A stretch of DNA of 64,000 nucleotides from Topomyia yanbarensis (lineage: Eukaryota; Arthropoda; Insecta; Diptera; Culicidae). Made by a program: the position numbers and the translations under genes. Shown here piece after piece: positions 32,492 through 43,740 of this stretch (positions are counted from its first letter, which is position 1; every line of letters begins with the position of its first letter). A model generated the notes under the pieces. That model saw only the letters and a program-made list of their open reading frames with translations. It did no database searches and was not told the DNA's origin. The stretch covers positions 185,636,372-185,700,371 of the forward strand of contig NC_080672.1 of the NCBI RefSeq assembly GCF_030247195.1, in the 5' to 3' direction.

Positions 32492-32788
32492 AATCACATA
32501 TTTTTGATAAAGAACAAAATTGAAAATCTGTTTCCTATACGGAGGTTATCGAACACTCAGGGTAGAGAGTGTAATGTAATACGGCACCTTGGTAAAATGT
32601 TTTGGAACCTTGTTTGAATGCGCCTAGTAGAAATGTGTTCCACTTCACACCAGTTTGTTTCAGGCGACCATAGTTGCAATTTGCGTACTGAAATAAATCA
32701 TAATTTTGGGTTTAACCCAAATTTCTCTCCAGGGAGAAACAGCCCATGAAAACGAAAATGCAAACTTATTCTTTGAAATGATTTTGGT

Positions 32789-32804
32789 GGCCCTGAAAAG
32801 GGCT
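32789..32804 (-). terminator. Histone stem-loop of H4 pseudogene 2
   Basis: The minus strand reads AGCCCTTTTCAGGGCC, with one mismatched outer pair, 32 bases beyond the stop codon at 32837-32839. The flanks match those of H4 pseudogene 1. Confidence 0.8.
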
Positions 32805-32836
32805 TTTTTATAATGATCCAAGTGAGTTCTAGCTTT

Positions 32837-33373
32837 TCAACTTCCAAATCCATACAAAGTGTGTTCCGGCTCATCGCTATTGGCTACTTACCGTAGGCTT
32901 CGGGCTCTACCAAGTATTTTCTACATCGGCAAGTGTCATCCACTCTCGATCGCTCATCAGTAGTACACAACATAAACCGGCCCAGTCAACATGTCTGTGA
33001 TGTTATTATCGTGTATTTTGTGCGCTATAAATAGTATTTAATCCGTTTTGTGTCGCTGTTATGAGAAATGAGTTTTCGCCCAGAAACGTCCTAAATTTAC
33101 TTTGCCGCACGGATAATACTACTCGCAAATCCTGCCACTAGCGAGAACAAAGTGCGTCTCTGCCGCTTCAGAGCAAGACATCCATTGCGGTCTTGCGCTC
33201 GGCGTATTCAGTGTAGGTCACGGCATCTCGGCTGATATTTTCCTGCACACCATCAGCATTCGTAGATTTAATCGGAGATGCATTTTACACCACCACGACG
33301 AGCTAGACGTCGAATGGCGGATTTGGTGATTTCCTGGATTTTGTCACGAAGAACCTCTCAATGACGCTTGGTA
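32837..33373 (-). pseudogene. Histone H4 pseudogene 2, with a 285-base insertion
   Basis: The minus strand from 33373 reads TKRH, then a damaged stretch, then [25 protein letters not shown]-stop, a shortened middle and RDAVTYTEYAERKTAMDV. A small deletion follows, then LKRQRRTL. The last residues (LYGFGS and stop) lie at about 32837-32858, beyond a 285-base insertion. It shares the middle deletion and missing N-terminus of H4 pseudogene 1, so the two descend from one already damaged copy. It lacks the foldback element and gives that element's empty site. Confidence 0.88.
32862..33146. mobile_element. 285-base insertion with 8-bp duplication in H4 pseudogene 2
   Basis: ACAAAGTG is present at both borders (32854-32861 and 33147-33154) but once in the equivalent position of H4 pseudogene 1 (about 22053-22060). 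The insert starts TGTTCCGGCTCATCGCTATT and ends CCTGCCACTAGCGAGA; only a loose internal complementarity (TCATCGCTATTGGC / GCCACTAGCGAGA) is visible. The transposon class is unknown, although an 8-bp duplication suits hAT or P elements. Confidence 0.7.
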
Positions 33374-33815
33374 CCGGCAACGCAAACATTATACCGCTTA
33401 TTGTATCGTCTGCACAATACAGTGAACATGTTGCTCGTGTGGTAAGCGACCATCCACTGATGCAAAACAAGCTCGCGTGACCTGTATAAATAACATTCCC
33501 GTATGCAATGAAACGCTTACATGCTCCTTTTTGACGGCTTTGCCTGAGATATGCTTGCAAATTTTGCATTTTCCTCGTTATTTACGAAGGATTTTTTTAA
33601 AACCTTTTTTGCTTTATTTATAATAGTCGCATTAATGCCGAAATTTAATACGAAATACGTGTTCAAATTTCCGATAAGATGGTGCAAAAATATTGCGATT
33701 TCCATCAGTAAAATGGAAGATATTCGCGTTTAAAAACTGGGAAAATTTCTCAACTGAGATTTTTGAAACGGGATCCCATATTGAAACGTTAGAAGTATTC
33801 TACTTCAAAATTCGT
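33374..33815. repeat. H4 5' flank, copy 2
   Basis: Matches 23179-23590, including a TATA-like TATTTATA on the minus strand (33485-33492). The match ends at GTATTCTACTTCAAAA. Confidence 0.75.
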
Positions 33816-34113
33816 TAAAAATTAACTATTTTTAAATACTTACCTACAAAAATTGTCAATTGAAGAAGTTTTTTTTAAAGTCATTCATTAGAGTATGATT
33901 TGAAAAACAATTTTGCGGAAAAATATGCATAACACAAAAAATAATTTATTGCTATTTTGGCCAGGATTTGGTAGAAGATACGCCTGTGTGCACTGAAGGG
34001 TTACATAATAAATGCGCCTCAATCGCCAAAATAATTAAACTAAATGAGGAACTGTATGTTCCGAAAGTACATAAAGTTGAACGAATTTTCATCGCATTAT
34101 ATTTCATTTTTAG

Positions 34114-35535
34114 GAAAATCTGGTGGAACGTAAGCATCATCGACTATCTCGATCAGCTAGATCTGGTCTTTCGGACCGTGATGCCAAACCAACTGCAAGG
34201 TATTTAAGGATCTTTGAATTTCTGTTTCAGTTAACAAATGTATACGATTATATTACAGTGTGCGTGATTTATTACATTCTATTGTTTACCGCTATTCGCC
34301 GACATCGTTGTTGAGTAGCGAAGAACAAGATCTGATATGGAAATATAGGTTCTACCTCAGTGCTCAGAAAAAAGCTTTGACCAAGTTTTTAAAATGTGTC
34401 AATTGGGAAACAGGTACAGAAGTGCGTCAAGCACTGACATTGCTGGCGAAATGGGCACCAATGGATGTCGAGGACGCACTTGAACTTCTGAACTCTTCGT
34501 TTAATCATCCAACTGTCAGACGGTACGCAATATCACGTCTAGATCAGGCTCCGGACGAAGACTTGTTACTTTATTTGTTACAGCTTGTTCAAGCTTTAAA
34601 GTATGAACATTTTGATGAAATATTCGTAAGATGGTTTCCATCAAGTATGTCTTATATTATAAATGATACTTTTTCAGAAATCGTACAACAAAGATAAAGA
34701 TGTTCTGAAATCTATGGAAGATAATTCTAACGAAAATAATTTTGAAATTTTTTCAGACACGGAAGGTAAGTATGTTTTTCGCGTGAACCGGATTTCGATT
34801 TTTCATTGGAAACGATACTCTTTAATTGTTTTTATCAACTTTACAATTACCAGTGCGCCACTCAAGAAGATGTTTGGGATGATGTGGTATTTTGTATTTT
34901 ATAATCTGTTTCAGAAAAAATGTCGATATATCAGTCGGATGGACTTGATACAACGGTGCATAACGAAACAAATAGTATCGCGTTATCGAAAGAAGTTTTT
35001 CATATGGACACATCAAGCCCTTTCAATCTGGCAACGTTTTTAATTCAGCGGGCATGTAAAAACTCGACCTTGGCAAATTACTTATATTGGTACTTATCAA
35101 TTGAATGCGGTGAGGAATCCGCCAGAAAACAAGATCAACGAGTTCGAGAAATGTACGTCACAGTGTTAAAAATGTTTCTTCAGCAACTGTCAACTGGTGA
35201 ATACGTCATGTTGAATTGTACACGTTCCATCAAAAACTAACATATCATTTCTTTTCTTCAGGGAGCGCTGAATTGAAAGTAATATTCCATAACCTTAATG
35301 AGCAGCAAAAATTTATTGACAATTTAGTGAAACTAATTAAAATCGTTGCCAAAGAGACAGGCAATAGGAAGAAAAAGACAGAGAAATTCCAATTTTTGCT
35401 ATCGGATACCGATGCTGTGAAAATTAATTTCACTAAGTTTGAACCACTCCCGTTTCCGTTAGATCCTGATGTTCGAATTCGTGGAATTATTCCAGAGAAA
35501 GTAACGTTGTTCAAAAGTGCACTAATGCCTTCAAA
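34114..35535 (+). CDS. Vps34: Class III phosphatidylinositol 3-kinase (Vps34), internal exons only
   Basis: Vps34 makes phosphatidylinositol 3-phosphate on endosomes and autophagosomes with Vps15 and Beclin. Five exons join in frame: 34114-34199, 34259-34625, 34678-34765, 34915-35196 and 35262-35535; each intron has GT-AG ends and 52-149 bases. Exon 1 gives [20 protein letters not shown]. Exon 2 gives the helical PIK domain ([57 protein letters not shown]). Exon 3 and early exon 4 are the variable linker. Exon 4 holds [15 protein letters not shown], and exon 5 [13 protein letters not shown] [11 protein letters not shown] and [19 protein letters not shown], the start of the kinase domain. The C2 exons and the catalytic part (GDDLRQDQ, DFG) are not found in the window. 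Frames are intact, so it is probably part of a functional gene. Confidence 0.92.
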
Positions 35536-35649
35536 GTGAGTAAAGCGATTGTGGTATGAAATAGTAACAAACTTCGAAATTCGCATTCAATTTTTTTTTG
35601 TGATATATTTCGTACGGTGTAATTTTCTTTTTACATTTATTTTGGCACT

Positions 35650-35925
35650 AAGGGTCAGTTTCTTCACCTCAGTTTAACTTTTGAACTAAGTTTGACGTAC
35701 CATTGTGAAGTTGGTTTAAAAGTTAAGCGAGGATGAAGAAATCGACAATAAGGGGCGACCCACGTTTATCTTTTAAGGGGCGATTTCGTAAACCTAGTTT
35801 ATTTTTTAAACCAAGTTCACCGGTGCGTTAAAACTGGTTTAAAAGTTAAGCGAGGGTGAAGAAATAGGCTGTTAGCCAGGTTTATTGCGCTGTTGAACCT
35901 GATTTAAAAATAAAGCGAGTCTAAT
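35650..35925. mobile_element. Cluster of hairpin MITEs in the Vps34 downstream intron or flank
   Basis: Two adjacent copies, about 35647-35752 and 35772-35872, have outer ends related to CAGTTTCTTCACCTC / GGATGAAGAAATCGAC and inner TTTAAACCA...GGTTTAAAAGTTAAGCGAG. A partial third copy follows (35876-35925). They belong to the family of 7171-7265. Confidence 0.65.
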
Positions 35926-36065
35926 CCCTGATCTCGCACAGACCAGAAGCTAAATACACACCGCTCGTTCACAGCAAAGCAATCGAACAAGCGTCGCTTC
36001 GCTTCTTCTTTACACCAGTAACAGAAAAAGGCTCGTTGCCCCACGGTGAGCAAAATGAGCGAATT

Positions 36066-38227
36066 AACCTGTTTTAATCCACCTAGAGGTGCAACTGTGC
36101 CTTTCTCATTTCTCCAAACTGTGATTTAATAGCTGGTTCGTACAATATAATATTATGGAAATGTCTTTCATTCTTATTACACTTGGTAAGTATATATAAG
36201 AGCACCTTTTTGCATTCATCGCGGTATCGGTTTGAATCGGAGTTTTCTATGTGATCGCCGTAACCCCGAGCCGGAAGTCGGATGGAGATGGAATTTAATA
36301 TCAGTTTCCGGGGACGCAACACCTTTCATTTGAGACTAAGTTGATCAAATCGGTCTAGTCATTTTCGAGAAACCAATATAACCTTTATTCTGAATTTGGA
36401 TGCTTCCGGATCCGTCGATGGTGGCCAGTGTGGCCAAAAAGACTTTGAATGACTGTTGGTGACCTAGATCTACAAATTCAACAGTTGTGATTACATTTTG
36501 TAAAAAATTTCGCCTTTTTACATTCATCGCAGAATTCGTTAGAATCAAGATTTGCTGCGTGATCGTACGTATCACCCTGTAATTCAGGAACCAGAACTTG
36601 GATCCACACAAAAATCAACAGCAGCTGATGGACCTTTCATTTAAAATCAAGTTTGTCAAAATCGGTTCAGAAAATTCCGAGAAACCGATGTGGACAAATC
36701 AACAAATTTTGTTTTGTAACCATACTCTTCAACTCGTAATCCGGAACGAGATGTCGGTTGAAAATGGAATTCAATAGCAACCTATGGGAATATTATACCT
36801 TTCATTTGAAGCTTAGTTTGTAAAAATCGGTTCAGCCATCTCCGAGAAACCGATGTGGACATTTTGTTAACAAATCCGCACATACACACACATACATACA
36901 TACATACATACATACATACATACATACACACATACATACACACAGATATTTTGCGATCTCGGCGAACTGAGTCGAATGCTATATGAGATTCGGCCCTTCG
37001 GGCCTCGGTTAAAAAATCGGTTTTTGGAGCAATTGCATAACCTTTCTCTATAAGAAAGGCAAAAGAATAATATTTAATTAGCTTAATCAGTATGAGCTCA
37101 ATGTTATTTTCATGTGATTATATTTTGAAATGTTGGTGGAATGGGTTTAAAAGTGGAGGGAATGGGGGGTTAGTAGAGTGGAAGTGGAGGATGCGTCAGA
37201 AATCCTTCATCTTATTTCAGTATACGGGGTGAATGAAGGACATGCGGTCGTGAGGGTGGTCCAAGGGGAGGGGAGTGATGAAGGAGGGAGGTGTAAGGGC
37301 AAAGCGGGGGGGAGGGGTGGCAACGCAATACTCAACTGCATATTTTGCCTTCCATTTGAGACTTGGTTTGAGAAAATCGGTGCAGTCATCACCGAAGAAC
37401 CGATGTGACTTTAATTGTGGAATATGAATTCCGGAATCGTCGATAGTGGACAATATATTCAAAGAATGTTTGATTGGCAATCAGTGATCTAGATCTGCGA
37501 TTAGAAGCAATTTGGTGACCATTTCAATAGTTTTTAGCCTCTGAGGTATTACGATTGTACCGATTTATATGAGAAATTCCAGTGTATCCTTACTAACACC
37601 CCTGTAACTCCGGAAGCAAGAGTCAGAACCGAATGAAATTCAGCAGCAGTCAATGGCATTACTGTATCTTTCATTTGAAATCAAGTTTGTAAATGTCGGT
37701 AGAGAATTCGTTGGGGAATGTGTGTGATATTAGCTTAGGAACTTGGCGGGTTCCCCGGGGGCGTCATGAACCGTCATAGGTGGCCAATGTGGTCAAAGCT
37801 GCTTTGATTAATCATTAATGATCCAGACCCGCAAAATAGAGTAATGTTACATCAATTTTAATATGTTTTACATCATTTGAACATCATGGTGGTACCAGTT
37901 TATATGGGAATTTGCTGTGTAACCGCACTCCTCAACCCGTAACTCCGGAACCGGAAGTCGGATCAACTAAAAATTCTAAATTAAAAAAGCTTATGGGAGC
38001 GTTATACCTTTCAGATGAAACTAAGTTTGCGAAAATCGGTTCAGCCATCTCTGAGAAAATTGTGAGTTTAAATGACACACACACATACATACACACACAC
38101 AGACAGATATTTGTCGATCTCGACGAACTGAATCGAATGGTGTATGACACTCGGCCCTCCGGGTCTCGGTTAAAAAGTCGATTTTTACAGTGATTGCATA
38201 GCCTTTCTTTATATGAGAAAGGCAAAA
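36066..38227 (+). repeat. GAGAAAGGC-family composite (leader b, two units)
   Basis: Begins AACCTGTTTTAATCCACCTA and TGCCTTTCTCATTTCTCC. Unit 1 runs to 37064 and ends with (CATA)n, GGCCCTTCGGGCC and CTTTCTCTATAAGAAAGG. Unit 2 (37065-38227) starts AATAATATTTAATTAGCTTA, carries a purine-rich GGGAGG tract (37255-37320), and ends with CCTCCGGGTCTCGG and CTTTCTTTATATGAGAAAGG. Recurrent degenerate modules contain TTTCATTTGAGACTAAGTT, ATCGGTTCAGCCATCTCCGA and CCGGAACCGGAAGTCGGAT. Frames in this interval are artefacts. Confidence 0.85.
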
Positions 38228-38375
38228 GCAAAGTGCGCCCACTAAGTGAAAACACTGTCGTGATCGACTTTACGCAAACTCGACGTTGACCTACAGTGCG
38301 TGGGGTGGAACAGTTGATAAAAGTAAACATGAAACTTGATCTTACGGCAGTTGCACACCTTCAGCTGCATCATAC

Positions 38376-38582
38376 AAAAACCTATTTTAATCCACCTAGC
38401 GGTGCAATTGTGCCTTTCTCAATCATGAATCACGAGAATGTGTGCGTTGTTTATATTCATTAAAAGCTTTTAAATGCATATATTACATTTTATTATTGTA
38501 CATCACATGACAACTATATACAGGAAAATAAAGAGTTCTAAAATTTTGAAGAAGAAAAAACAGCCACGGTAATATTGAACTG
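38376..38582 (+). repeat. GAGAAAGGC-family leader a (truncated copy)
   Basis: Identical or nearly so to 8329-8548 (AAAACCTATTTTAATCCACC to GGTAATATTGAACTGAAAAA), but a new leader b begins immediately instead of the long unit. A leader-only remnant, apparently cut by insertion or replacement. Confidence 0.75.
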
Positions 38583-38683
38583 AAAAACCTGTTTTAATCC
38601 ACCTAGAGGTGCAATTGTGCCTTTCTCATTTCTCCAAACTATGATTTAATAGCTGGTTCGTACAATATAACATTATGGAATAA

Positions 38684-38964
38684 TGTCCCGACTTATGTCC
38701 ACTCACTACACTTTGGATGCGAATTTGCGGCGTATTGGGCTTGCGGAAAGTAGTCTGTGCGCTTGTGACGAGGGCTATCACGACATCGAGCACGCCGTCT
38801 GGGTATGCGCCGGGTATTTGGACGCCAGGTCTCAGTTAAAGGATTTCCTTCGGGCCCGAGGTAGACCACCTAATGTACCAGTCCGAGATATGCTGGCAAC
38901 TCGTGATTTCCCCTATATGTCCCTTATTTATACTTTCATAAAAACGATTAATATCTCAATTTAG
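38684..38964 (+). pseudogene. C-terminal fragment of non-LTR ORF2 (I/LOA-type)
   Basis: 93 codons encode the post-reverse-transcriptase end: LRRIGLAESSLCACDEGYHD followed by IEHAVWVCAGYLDARSQL. This gives C-x-C-x8-H-x4-C, the knuckle found near the end of many I/LOA/R1-type ORF2 proteins. RDMLATRDFPYMSLIYTFIK and a stop follow. The apparent ATG is just the truncation edge. It cannot be active. Confidence 0.8.
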
Positions 38965-39211
38965 CCACTTTCTTTTATTTCTCGTTTTTAGAAGTTTCCT
39001 CCTCCTTGTGGAACCGATCAGCTCCAGAGTGCCACTATGTAACCGGCGTCGCCCTTACCACTACGCCTGCATAGAAGGAAACTGATGCGAGAGCGACTCG
39101 AGGTCCGATGACTTTTGAAGGATTCCCCGCGGGTCCGAAGAATACCATCCGCCAATCCGGTACTCGACGACTTACTACTAGACTGAGGCGCAAATTCGTA
39201 TCGCTGATCCT

Positions 39212-39231
39212 CCCCCCCCCCCCCCCCCCCC
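39212..39231 (+). repeat. Homopolymer of 20 C in a retrotransposon 3' UTR
   Basis: An unbroken run of 20 C (20 G on the minus strand) inside the truncated element. Confidence 0.95.
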
Positions 39232-41590
39232 ATTTGAGCGAAAGGTGCAAGTTTGCTGCTACACTGATGTGGAAATAAGCCACTCTCTGAATATCTTGAC
39301 CAAGCATAAGTTTTCGTTAAAAATCAAATTTGTATTCTGTATTCCTAGTTTTAAGATAGCTATAATTTTTACTCTTTATTGAAACTCTTGTCCTCCATCT
39401 TGTAAATAGAATTGTATCCCTAGTTTTAAGACATCTGTGAAATTTCTCATAAATATTTGTTCCCCTTTTGTGTACTAAACTATATTGTTAGTTTTAAGAT
39501 AACTGTAAAATATTTCGTAAAATACTATTACTCCCCCTCTTGTATATCAAACTGAATCCCTTGTTTTAAAATTTTTCATAAAAAAATCTTTTGGCTCTCT
39601 CTTGTATATTGAATCTTATTTCTAGTCTTAAGATAGCTGTAACCTTTTTTTTCCTTTGTAAAAAAAAATATTTCAACATTGTAACCTCCTAGTTTTAAGA
39701 TATCCAAAATGCAAAAACAAAAGAATTTGGCACCGCCAAGCTAACGCAGTTGAGCCTATCAAATAAACGAAATGAATAAAAAAATAACATTATGGAAATG
39801 TCTTTCATTCTTATTACACTTGGTAAGTATATATAAGAGCACCTTTTTGCATTCATCGCGGTATCGGTTTGATTCGGAGTTTTCTATGTGATCGCACTCC
39901 ACAACCCGTAACTCCGGAGCTGGAAGTCGAATGGAGATGGAATTTAATATCAGTTTCCGGGGACGCAACACCTTTCATTTGAGACTAAGTTGATTAAATC
40001 GTTCTAGCCATTTTCGAGAAATCAATATAACCTTTATTCTGAATTTGGATGCTTCCGGATCCGTCGATGGTGGCCAGTGTGGCCAAAGAGACTTTGAATG
40101 ACTGTTGGTGACCTAGATCTACAAATTCATTTGAATCTTAGTTTGTAAAAATCGGTTCAGCCATCTCCGAGAAACCGATGTGGACATTTTGTTAACAAAT
40201 CCGCACATACACACACATACATACATACATACATACATACATACATACATACATACATACATACATACACACATACATACACACATACATACACACAGAT
40301 ATTGTGCGATCTCGGCGAACTGAGTCGAATGTTATATGAGATTCGGCCCTCCGGGCCTCGGTTAGAAAGTCGGTGTTTGGAGCAATTGCATAACCTTTCT
40401 ATATGAGAAAGGCAAAAGAATAATATTTAATTAGCTTAATCAGCATGAGTTCAATGTTATCTTCATGTGATTATATTTTGAAATGTTGGTGGAATGGGTT
40501 TAAAAGTGGAGGGAATGGGGGGTTAGTAGAGTAGGAGAGGAGGATGCGTCAGAAATCCTTCATCTTATTTCGGTATACGGGGTGGATGAAGGAAATGCGG
40601 GCGTGAGGGTGGTCCAAAAGGAGGGGAGTGATGAAGGAGGGAGGTGTAAGGGCAAGGCGGGGGGGAGGGAGGGGCGGCGACGCAGTACTCAACTGCATAT
40701 TTTGCCTTCCATTTGAGACTTGGTTTGAGAAAATCGGTGCAGTCATCACCAAAGAACCGATGTGACATTAATTGTGGAATATGCCCGGACTTCCGGAATC
40801 GTCGATAGTGGACAATATATTCAAAGAATGTTTGATTGGCAATCAGTGATCTAGATCTGCGATTAGAAGTAATTTGGTGACCATTTGAATAGTTTTTAGC
40901 CTCTGAGGTATTACTATTGTACCGATTTATATGGGAAATTCCAGTGTATCCTTACTAACACCCCTGTAACTCCGGAAGTAAGAGTTAGCCGAATGAAATT
41001 CAGCAGCAGTCAATGGTATTACTGTATCTTTCATTTGAAATCAAGTTTGTAAAAATCGGTAGAGAATTCGTTGGGGAATGGGTGTGATATTAGCTTAGGA
41101 ACTTGGCAGGTTCCCCGGGGGCGTCATGAACCGTCATAGGTGGCCAATGTGGTCAAAGCTGCTTTAATTGATCATTAGTGATCCAGACCCGCAAACTAGA
41201 GTAATGTTACATCAATTTTAATATGTTTTACATCATTTGAACATCATGGTGGTACCAGTTTATATGGGAATTTGCTGTGTGACCGCACTCTTCAACCCGT
41301 AACTCCGGAACTGGAAGTCGGATCAACTAAAAATTCAATAGCAGCTTATGGGAGCGTTATACCTTTCAGATGAAACTAAGTTTGCGAAAATCGGTTCAGC
41401 CATCTCTGAGAAAATTGTGTGAGTTTAAATGACACACACACACACATACATACACACACATATACATTTTTCGATCTCGTCGAACTGAATCGAATGGTGT
41501 ATGGTGTATGGTGTATCCCTCCGGGCCTCCGTTAAAAAGTCGATTTTTACAGTGATTACATAGCCTTTCTTTATATGAGGAAGGCAAAAA

Positions 41591-42509
41591 CGTGATACTA
41601 ATAACGTTCAAGACGCTATCCGATGCAGAATTCTTTGTGTGATGAATGATATGCAAATTCATTTATGTTAATGCCGACTTGTACATTTTATCCACAAATC
41701 CAATATATATTTGATTGACACAATATTCATTATAGTTACTATATTCGACACACTGATTTTATATGTAAATTTATATCATGTATAATAGAAAAATATCGTT
41801 ACCAGCAAACTGCATCAAATATTAATTATTAAAATGTGTTTTAGCCATATCAACAACTCGAGTCCTTCCAAAAAGCATGGGCGTACTTATGCGTGTAGAA
41901 GTGCAATTGTGGATTACGAGAAAGGCGATCGTTTGAACATGAAAAGCTGTGCCAGTCGATTCGGAATATTCACTTTCGGTACATACGCGGTCTGAGCGTT
42001 TTTTTCTCTTTTGATTCTATTTTCTGTTTTTGTCTTGCTTTCCAAAGAGGGACTGTGTTCAAAATGTTAGCTCAAAATGTTTTACGATTTCACTGCTAAA
42101 TATATTTTTTTCTTATTATTCATTATATAGTATAGTATATTTATAAACCTTATAGAATATCTATAAACTTCTTGTAATGATAAATTTAAATTAGAGATTA
42201 CAGGTATAATATAGAGGGGATGGACATTTTTGGCGATAATGAGGATATGAATAAAACTCGTTCGTAGTGACCATATATTACATACATAAGTTAACAATAT
42301 TTCTTGTAATTGAAAAATATTCCTGATACCATTCTCAAGTTTTGCAGCTTTAGATTGCAATACACTTACGGCAAAGGATTTCTAGTCATTATATTGGTGA
42401 GCTATTTATTTATTTATTTAGTTATTTTCCTACGTATTCATATATTTATTTTACATGCAGTTATTTTCTTGTTTTATATTTACTACTTTATTTCATTTTT
42501 GAATTGATT
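41591..42509. other. AT-rich stretch, no gene recognised
   Basis: No supported coding sequence. Frames at 42082-42360 and 42310-42507 are AT-biased and lack motifs. Confidence 0.5.
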
Positions 42510-43481
42510 TGGGAGCTGGGCCGGACCAACAGGGAACCCGATCGAAGCTGCATGGACTAAGAGAGTGGAAATGCCAACTCCTGGTTGGTAACATGCGGTG
42601 GAAAGAGGGAGGGCGCTTCTCTCCATCTATTGGGGCTGTTCACCACTGCGACGGCTTACATTATGATTGGCTCTCATGATCTAGACTCTGGAAGGAGACT
42701 CTCAACTCCCCTGTGGTACGTGTCGGCGACTTTGCTGACCGACCAATCTACTACTTTTTGGCCCTTTATACAGTGGTTAGTTGAAAGGGACAAGTGAATA
42801 ATGTTTGATCAAGTCGTATTGGGAGATCAGTCCATTGCATGAACGGTGGTTCTGCTGCAAAAAATGGTAGTATCATATCATCATATCATCATGATTTGGC
42901 ACCGCGCACTACTTCCGAGTACATTAAAAAATACATGTCCAAATATGGAGAAGTGGAATCCGCTAAGAATGATACCTGGAGAAACTTTTTTCCCGGTATT
43001 CTCAACGAGGTTCGTATCGTTAGAATGCAGCTGCACCAACCTATAAAATCTTACTTGACCTTCGAATGCAAATCTTCTCAAGGGATTACTTACATTAAAA
43101 AAACCCCTTTGCACATACCCTGGACAGACGCCCACGTGTTAGTTCTGCAACTAAACGGCACACTACGGTAAACCATGTGCTAAAACTACTTCGGAAAATG
43201 GATGTACTACAACACGCACTGATAAACAGCCTTCCACTGCTAACCCACAGACAACCGGCCAAAAGATAATCCCTGATAACCCTAAGCAAACATCCAGTAC
43301 ACCGGCCGCAGGAATGAGCAAAAAAGAAGACGGATGCACCAAGGTCACTAGTAAAAACAAGAAGCATCAAATAACAGCCAACAGTAACCAATCAACCAAC
43401 TCTAGCGATAGCGATATGGACGTATACGAGAGCGATGGAGAGGACAGACAGATTAACAAACAAGCCATTTCCTTAACCTGA
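42510..43481 (+). pseudogene. 5' UTR and ORF1 of a Jockey/LOA-type non-LTR retrotransposon, damaged
   Basis: Codons 42839-43171 include TSEYIKKYMSKYGEVESAKN and DTWRNFFPGILNEVRIVRM followed by QLHQPIKSYLTF. This is the RNA-binding-like segment found in ORF1 of many mosquito non-LTR elements, normally followed by zinc knuckles. Here the frame shifts near 43170. Another frame (43176-43481) carries PCAKTTSENGCTTT, a Lys/Thr/Ser-rich tail and SSDSDMDVYESDGEDR to a stop. The knuckles appear reduced to one PC/GC remnant. No ORF2 follows, so this is a dead 5' fragment. The GC-richer sequence 42510-42838 is the likely 5' UTR. Confidence 0.7.
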
Positions 43482-43559
43482 TGATGGCAGACGATCGCAA
43501 TAATTTTCGCATTTTTTTACATTTCTTACAAAAGAAATGTATAGGATTCGCTCAAACTT

Positions 43560-43740
43560 TGAAAACTTTTTCCGAGGCCCGGAGGGCCGAGTCTTATATA
43601 CCAATCGACTCAGCTCGACAAATTGAGACAATGTCTGTATGTGTGTGAGTATGTGTGTATGTATATATGTACAAAATGTCATGTAATTATCTCAGCAATG
43701 GCTGAACCGATCTTAATGAAATTAGTTTCAAATGAAAGGC
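43560..43740 (-). repeat. Diverged GAGAAAGGC-family end cassette
   Basis: Contains GAGGCCCGGAGGGCCGAGTC, ATCGACTCAGCTCGAC, a (TGTATG)n tract and TTTCAAATGAAAGG in the order of the family cassette (minus orientation), but without the GAGAAAGG hairpin. A related family, or an old copy. Confidence 0.6.

Larger units (their letters stand above)
38681..39783 (+). mobile_element. 5'-truncated non-LTR retrotransposon with 14-bp target duplication
   Basis: The host repeat's ATAACATTATGGAA occurs at 38667-38680 and again at 39784-39797. Uninterrupted copies at about 36149-36162 and 51529-51542 show the pre-insertion site. The insert begins within an ORF2 C-terminus and ends AATGAATAAAAAA. It contains the 20-C tract at 39212-39231 and repeated GTTTTAAGATA segments in the 3' UTR. 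A target duplication, 5' truncation and A-rich tail prove target-primed reverse transcription. Confidence 0.92.
38583..41590 (+). repeat. GAGAAAGGC-family composite, interrupted by a non-LTR insertion
   Basis: Leader b (38583-38680) resumes after the insertion at 39784. Unit 1 ends at 40417 with a long (CATA)n tract and the hairpin CCTTTCTATATGAGAAAGG. Unit 2 (40418-41590) parallels 37065-38227. Internal parts of unit 1 are shortened relative to 36066-37064: a jump from AGATCTACAAATTCA to TTTGAATCTTAG near 40131. Confidence 0.8.

Noticed and set aside
33962..34046. Possible extra Vps34 exon encoding DLVEDTPVCTEGLHNK
   Set aside because: It has AG and GT borders and an open frame, but the peptide does not resemble the Vps34 segment expected before the linker exon.
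34663..35043. 126-codon frame across Vps34 exons 3 and 4 as a separate gene
   Set aside because: It reads through an intron in the wrong frame for exon 4; the spliced model explains the conserved residues.
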